A DNA stretch of 26,042 bases, taken from JBFHIJ01 sp041596515. Lineage in GTDB: Bacteria; Bacteroidota; Ignavibacteria; Kapaibacteriales; UBA2268. The stretch covers positions 1 through 26,042 of the forward strand of contig JBFHIJ010000047.1 of assembly GCA_041596515.1 (NCBI GenBank), given 5' to 3'. A program made the translations under genes and the position numbers. The notes under the pieces were generated by a model. That model did no database searches and was not told the origin of the DNA. It saw only the letters and a program-made list of their open reading frames with translations. Positions 22,969 to 26,042 of this stretch are shown here, piece by piece (within the stretch, counting starts at the first letter, position 1; the number at the start of each line of letters is the position of its first letter).

Positions 22969-25521
22969 ATGAAACCAGTTCATAGTTTTGTTGTTACAGC
23001 AAAGTTGCCTGAAAAAATTGCAAAACTAAAAGAATTAGCTTATAACTATTGGTGGTGCTGGAACTCTGATGCCAGAGAGCTTTTCCAAAGAATCGACCGT
23101 CAAATATGGAAAGATGTACACCATAATCCTGTAATGCTAATCAACCGTCTAAAACAAGATCAGCTAAAGGCTCTTGCCGAGCAAGATGATTTTGTACGCT
23201 ATTTGGATAGCGTTTATGTAGAATTTCAGAACTATATCTCCGGCAAAAAATGGTTCCACAAACAAGAAAATTATAGAAAAGGGAAAATAGCGTATTTCAG
23301 TCCCGAATATGGGATTAACGAAAGTTTTCCAAATTACTCAGGTGGTTTAGGAGTTTTGGCAGGTGACCACTTAAAGTCTGCTAGTGATCTTGGCTTGCCA
23401 CTTGTGGGAGTTGGTCTGCTATACCAGCAGGGTTATTTCCGCCAGCATTTAACTCAAAATGGATGGCAAAATGAGCTCTATAATTATAATGATTTCTATT
23501 CCTTACCTTTGGAATTAATGAAACATGATAACAATGAGCCAATTATTATAGATGTAGATTTGCCAAATGGGAAGGCATTTGCCCAGATTTGGTGCCTTGA
23601 TGCAGGCAATGTAACCCTTTTTATGTTAGATACCAATATCGAACTTAATGGCATAGAAGAGTACAGAGAAATTACCAATCAGCTTTATGGTGGCACAAGA
23701 GATACACGAATCCAGCAGGAAGTACTCTTAGGCATAGGTGGTATGCGAGCATTAGCAGCTATTGGCATAAATCCTGAAGTTATTCATATAAATGAAGGCC
23801 ATGCAGCTTTCGCACTATTAGAAAGAACTTCTATGTTTATGAAAAAATATGGTATGGATTTCCACACAGCTAAACAAATAACTAAAGGTAGCTCTGTCTT
23901 TACCACTCATACTCCTGTACCTGCAGGCAATGAAGCATTCCATTTGGATAGAATGGGCAGCTATATGAAAAAATATGCTGAGTCATTGGGGCTAAGCTGG
24001 GAAGACTTCTTAGGAATAGGTCAGATGCAAGGCTATAATCCTAATGAAAGTTTTTCTATGACAGTGCTTGGTTTGCGGATGACTTCGTTCCATAATGGAG
24101 TAAGTCAGCTTCATGGAGCTGTTTCCAGAGAAATGTGGCATCAGATATGGAAATGTTTCCCTACTGAGGAAGTGCCAATTAGAGGTATTACTAATGGTAT
24201 ACATACTCTTACATGGATTGCCAGAGAATTTGAAGAGCTGTATGACAGATATCTGCCATTTAGTTGGAGGTCTGAAACAGATAATCAAGCTATTTGGGAT
24301 CAGGTTGACAATATTCCAGGAGAAGAGATTTGGCGAGAAAAACAAAGAAGGCGTGTAAGATTAGTTCTGTTTGCCAGAGAATATCTAAAAACAAAACAAA
24401 GAGCATTCTTATTGCCTAATCAAAGAAATAGGATTAATGAGTTCTTAAATCCTGATGCTCTTACTATCGGATTTGCAAGAAGATTTGCTACGTATAAAAG
24501 AGCGGCTTTGCTATTTCGGGATATGAAAAGACTTTCAGCTATTTTGAAAGATCCTGAGCAGCCTGTGCAAATTATATTAGCAGGCAAAGCCCATCCGCAC
24601 GATACTGCCGGTAAAGAAGTTATACAGTCTATTATCCAAAAAATAAGAGACTATAAGTTAGAAAAACATGTAGTCTTTTTGGAAGATTATGACATGGTTA
24701 TAGCCAGATTATTAGTCAAAGGTGCAGACGTATGGTTAAATAATCCGATTAGACCTATGGAAGCAAGTGGCACAAGCGGAATGAAAGCAGCTCTAAACGG
24801 CACACTTAATCTCTCTATTTTAGACGGCTGGTGGGATGAAGCATATAATGGTAAGAACGGCTTTGCGATTGGCGACAGAGAAGAGCGGGAAAACAACGAA
24901 GAAACATCAATGATGGAATCTGATATAATATATAATCTATTAGAAAATACGATAAAACCTGTATTTTACGATCGAAGCCTAAGCAGAGTTCCTGAAAAAT
25001 GGGCGGGTCTTATGAAAAATGCTATTAAAACAATAGCAGGTAGATTCTCTACACATAGAATGGTTAAAGACTATGCTACTCATTTCTATATTCCAGCTTT
25101 AGATAGATTCCAAAAACTAACTGAAAACGAAGCATCCAATGCGATTCAGTTAAAAGAATGGAAAGAAAAGTTGAGATTCGGCTGGAAAGATGTAGAAGTA
25201 ATTGACACTGCAATGACCGAGCAAACGAAACAGACGTTTGTTGGTAAAGAAATGTTAGTAACTGCCACCATTTCATTGGGCAACTTAGAGCCTAAAGATG
25301 TAATAGTACAGATCTATCATGGTGGTGTTAACCATCAGGGTGACTTAGTAAACACTAATATATCATATTTGAAACTGATTCGCTCAGAAAATAATTTCCA
25401 CCTGTACGAAGGCACTTTCTCATGTGACGAGACAGGTATGCAGGGTTACACGATTAGAATATTGCCGGAGCATGGATTAATGGAAGATCCTGCAGAGTTA
25501 TACTTATGCCACTGGGCATAA
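22969..25521 (+). CDS. glgP: Alpha-glucan phosphorylase (GlgP-type, with DUF3417 N-terminus)
   Basis: An 850-residue PLP enzyme that releases glucose-1-phosphate from glycogen or maltodextrins. The N-terminal about 100 residues (LKELAYNYWWCWNSDARELF) are the DUF3417 extension of the TIGR02094-type phosphorylases common in bacteria and archaea. The catalytic core begins with AYFSPEYGINESFPNYSGGL and GVLAGDHLKSASDLGLPLVG. PLP-binding Lys is K606 in EASGTSGMKAALNG. ATG 22969 is chosen because GGAG at 22958-22961 is 7 bases away; a TTG codon lies just before it. A terminator follows at 25555. No other glycogen gene is in the window. Confidence 0.95.
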   Translation: MKPVHSFVVTAKLPEKIAKLKELAYNYWWCWNSDARELFQRIDRQIWKDVHHNPVMLINRLKQDQLKALAEQDDFVRYLDSVYVEFQNYISGKKWFHKQENYRKGKIAYFSPEYGINESFPNYSGGLGVLAGDHLKSASDLGLPLVGVGLLYQQGYFRQHLTQNGWQNELYNYNDFYSLPLELMKHDNNEPIIIDVDLPNGKAFAQIWCLDAGNVTLFMLDTNIELNGIEEYREITNQLYGGTRDTRIQQEVLLGIGGMRALAAIGINPEVIHINEGHAAFALLERTSMFMKKYGMDFHTAKQITKGSSVFTTHTPVPAGNEAFHLDRMGSYMKKYAESLGLSWEDFLGIGQMQGYNPNESFSMTVLGLRMTSFHNGVSQLHGAVSREMWHQIWKCFPTEEVPIRGITNGIHTLTWIAREFEELYDRYLPFSWRSETDNQAIWDQVDNIPGEEIWREKQRRRVRLVLFAREYLKTKQRAFLLPNQRNRINEFLNPDALTIGFARRFATYKRAALLFRDMKRLSAILKDPEQPVQIILAGKAHPHDTAGKEVIQSIIQKIRDYKLEKHVVFLEDYDMVIARLLVKGADVWLNNPIRPMEASGTSGMKAALNGTLNLSILDGWWDEAYNGKNGFAIGDREERENNEETSMMESDIIYNLLENTIKPVFYDRSLSRVPEKWAGLMKNAIKTIAGRFSTHRMVKDYATHFYIPALDRFQKLTENEASNAIQLKEWKEKLRFGWKDVEVIDTAMTEQTKQTFVGKEMLVTATISLGNLEPKDVIVQIYHGGVNHQGDLVNTNISYLKLIRSENNFHLYEGTFSCDETGMQGYTIRILPEHGLMEDPAELYLCHWA

Positions 25522-25554
25522 ATTAAATTTATGAGACAATCGAAATATAAAAGA

Positions 25555-25589
25555 CAAGGCTCATTATTTGAAGTGAGTCTTGTTTTTTT
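25555..25589 (+). terminator. Rho-independent terminator of glgP
   Basis: CAAGGCTCA (25555-25563) pairs with TGAGTCTTG (25574-25582), 9 bp with one G-U, followed by seven T. Confidence 0.88.
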
Positions 25590-25621
25590 GTGTTGAGTTC
25601 TATTTAATATAATAACTTAAC

Positions 25622-25650
25622 TTGCATATTAAGTAAATATTACTTATATT
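25622..25650 (+). promoter_or_regulatory. Promoter of the tmRNA gene
   Basis: TTGCAT (25622-25627), 17 bases, TATATT (25645-25650). The tmRNA 5' end is 18 bases further. The spacer contains the inverted repeat TAAGTAA-ATA-TTACTTA. Confidence 0.55.
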
Positions 25651-25667
25651 ACAAGTCGTTCTTTGAT

Positions 25668-26028
25668 GGGGGTGACCTGGCTTCGACGAGGTGATGGAGA
25701 TTATTGGTGGCATGCCGAGCTCCACCGGTGACGCTCGTAAATACAACCGGTAACTATAATAAATGCAAACGATAATTATGCATTGGCTGCGTAAATAACA
25801 TGTAGCCCATCTGTCATGGAGTGTGCCTATTCATTCTGTGCCGGGTGTCGACTTTTGATAGGCTGGCGTTAGAATTACTCCTTAAGGTTCTGCGTGAGAT
25901 TTAATTAGGGATAGCATAAATAAACCTGTTTTCCGGTAAATCTTTATGCAAATAAATATAGGAAGACTATGCATGTAGAAGCTATGATTGAAGCTCTTCG
26001 GACGCGGGTTCGAGTCCCGCCACCTCCA
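25668..26028 (+). ncRNA. ssrA: tmRNA, tag peptide (A)ANDNYALAA
   Basis: The 5' end GGGGGTGACCTGGCTTCGAC and the 3' end with TTCGAGTCCCGCCACCTCCA form the tRNA-like domain: acceptor GGGGGTG pairs with CACCTCC, discriminator A, T arm GCGGG TTCGAGT CCCGC. CCA is not encoded (CTA follows). The tag reading frame at 25765-25794 reads GCA AAC GAT AAT TAT GCA TTG GCT GCG TAA, that is ANDNYALAA, the degradation signal added to stalled nascent chains. The tag ends in the usual hydrophobic ALAA. The length, 361 nt, is normal. The pseudoknot-rich middle was not folded in detail. Confidence 0.97.
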
Positions 26029-26042
26029 CTATTTATATTTGC

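Noticed and set aside
24010..24345. 111-codon minus-strand frame inside glgP
   Set aside because: Antisense shadow of a conserved phosphorylase core; no start signal or homology visible.

Overview
The window is AT-rich chromosomal DNA from a member of the Bacteroidota / FCB group. The evidence is: two good TTTG-N20-23-TAnnTTTG promoters (the Bacteroidota housekeeping sigma consensus), a type IX secretion (T9SS) C-terminal sorting domain on one gene plus an orphan copy of that domain, an ISL3/ISAon1-like transposase remnant, DUF1343 (NamZ) and FadL-like outer-membrane proteins, and a tmRNA tag (ANDNYALAA) close to Bacteroides-type tags. Several genes also have clear GGAG Shine-Dalgarno sites. 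These are uncommon in Bacteroidia, so a deeper lineage (Kapabacteria-, Ignavibacteria- or Chlorobi-like) is possible, but the sequence alone does not settle it.

Layout. 1-3420: the tail of an Rpn-type nuclease gene, a TPR protein and NamZ-type muramidase pair, then a badly decayed transposase. 3419-3548: tRNA-Leu(TAA) with its terminator, minus strand. 3780-6510: a plus-strand pair encoding a Tyr/Trp- and Ser/Arg-rich lipoprotein and a FadL-like porin. 6709-7365: a lone minus-strand lipoprotein. 7537-13360: a minus-strand run, in transcription order M16 peptidase, LON-domain protein, folP, beta-propeller lipoprotein, ECF sigma factor, and an anti-sigma-like inner-membrane protein whose C-terminus looks like an outer-membrane beta-barrel. 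13655-15736: a divergent LolC/E-type permease and a zinc-type cation diffusion facilitator, abutted by the 3' scrap of a RhuM gene. 15986-18206: a T9SS-secreted Asp-box protein flanked by a 5' scrap and an unrelated 3' scrap of similar genes, with a 141-bp near-perfect duplication and a 10-bp tandem repeat. 18502-25521: a glycosyltransferase-like gene and pth, the convergent ptsH-ptsI and tsaC genes, then a large alpha-glucan phosphorylase. 25668-26028: tmRNA.

The most interesting system is the sigma / anti-sigma / lipoprotein module at 7537-10508. The lipoprotein stop and sigma start overlap as TAATG, and the next gene has a short cytosolic domain, one membrane segment, a roughly 140-residue Asn/Ser-rich linker and a barrel-like C-terminus ending in Phe. 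That layout matches the dual membrane-spanning anti-sigma factors (Dma) described in Bacteroides, which would connect outer-membrane state directly to transcription. The rest is mostly housekeeping, with gene debris concentrated at 1-3300 and 15730-18210.
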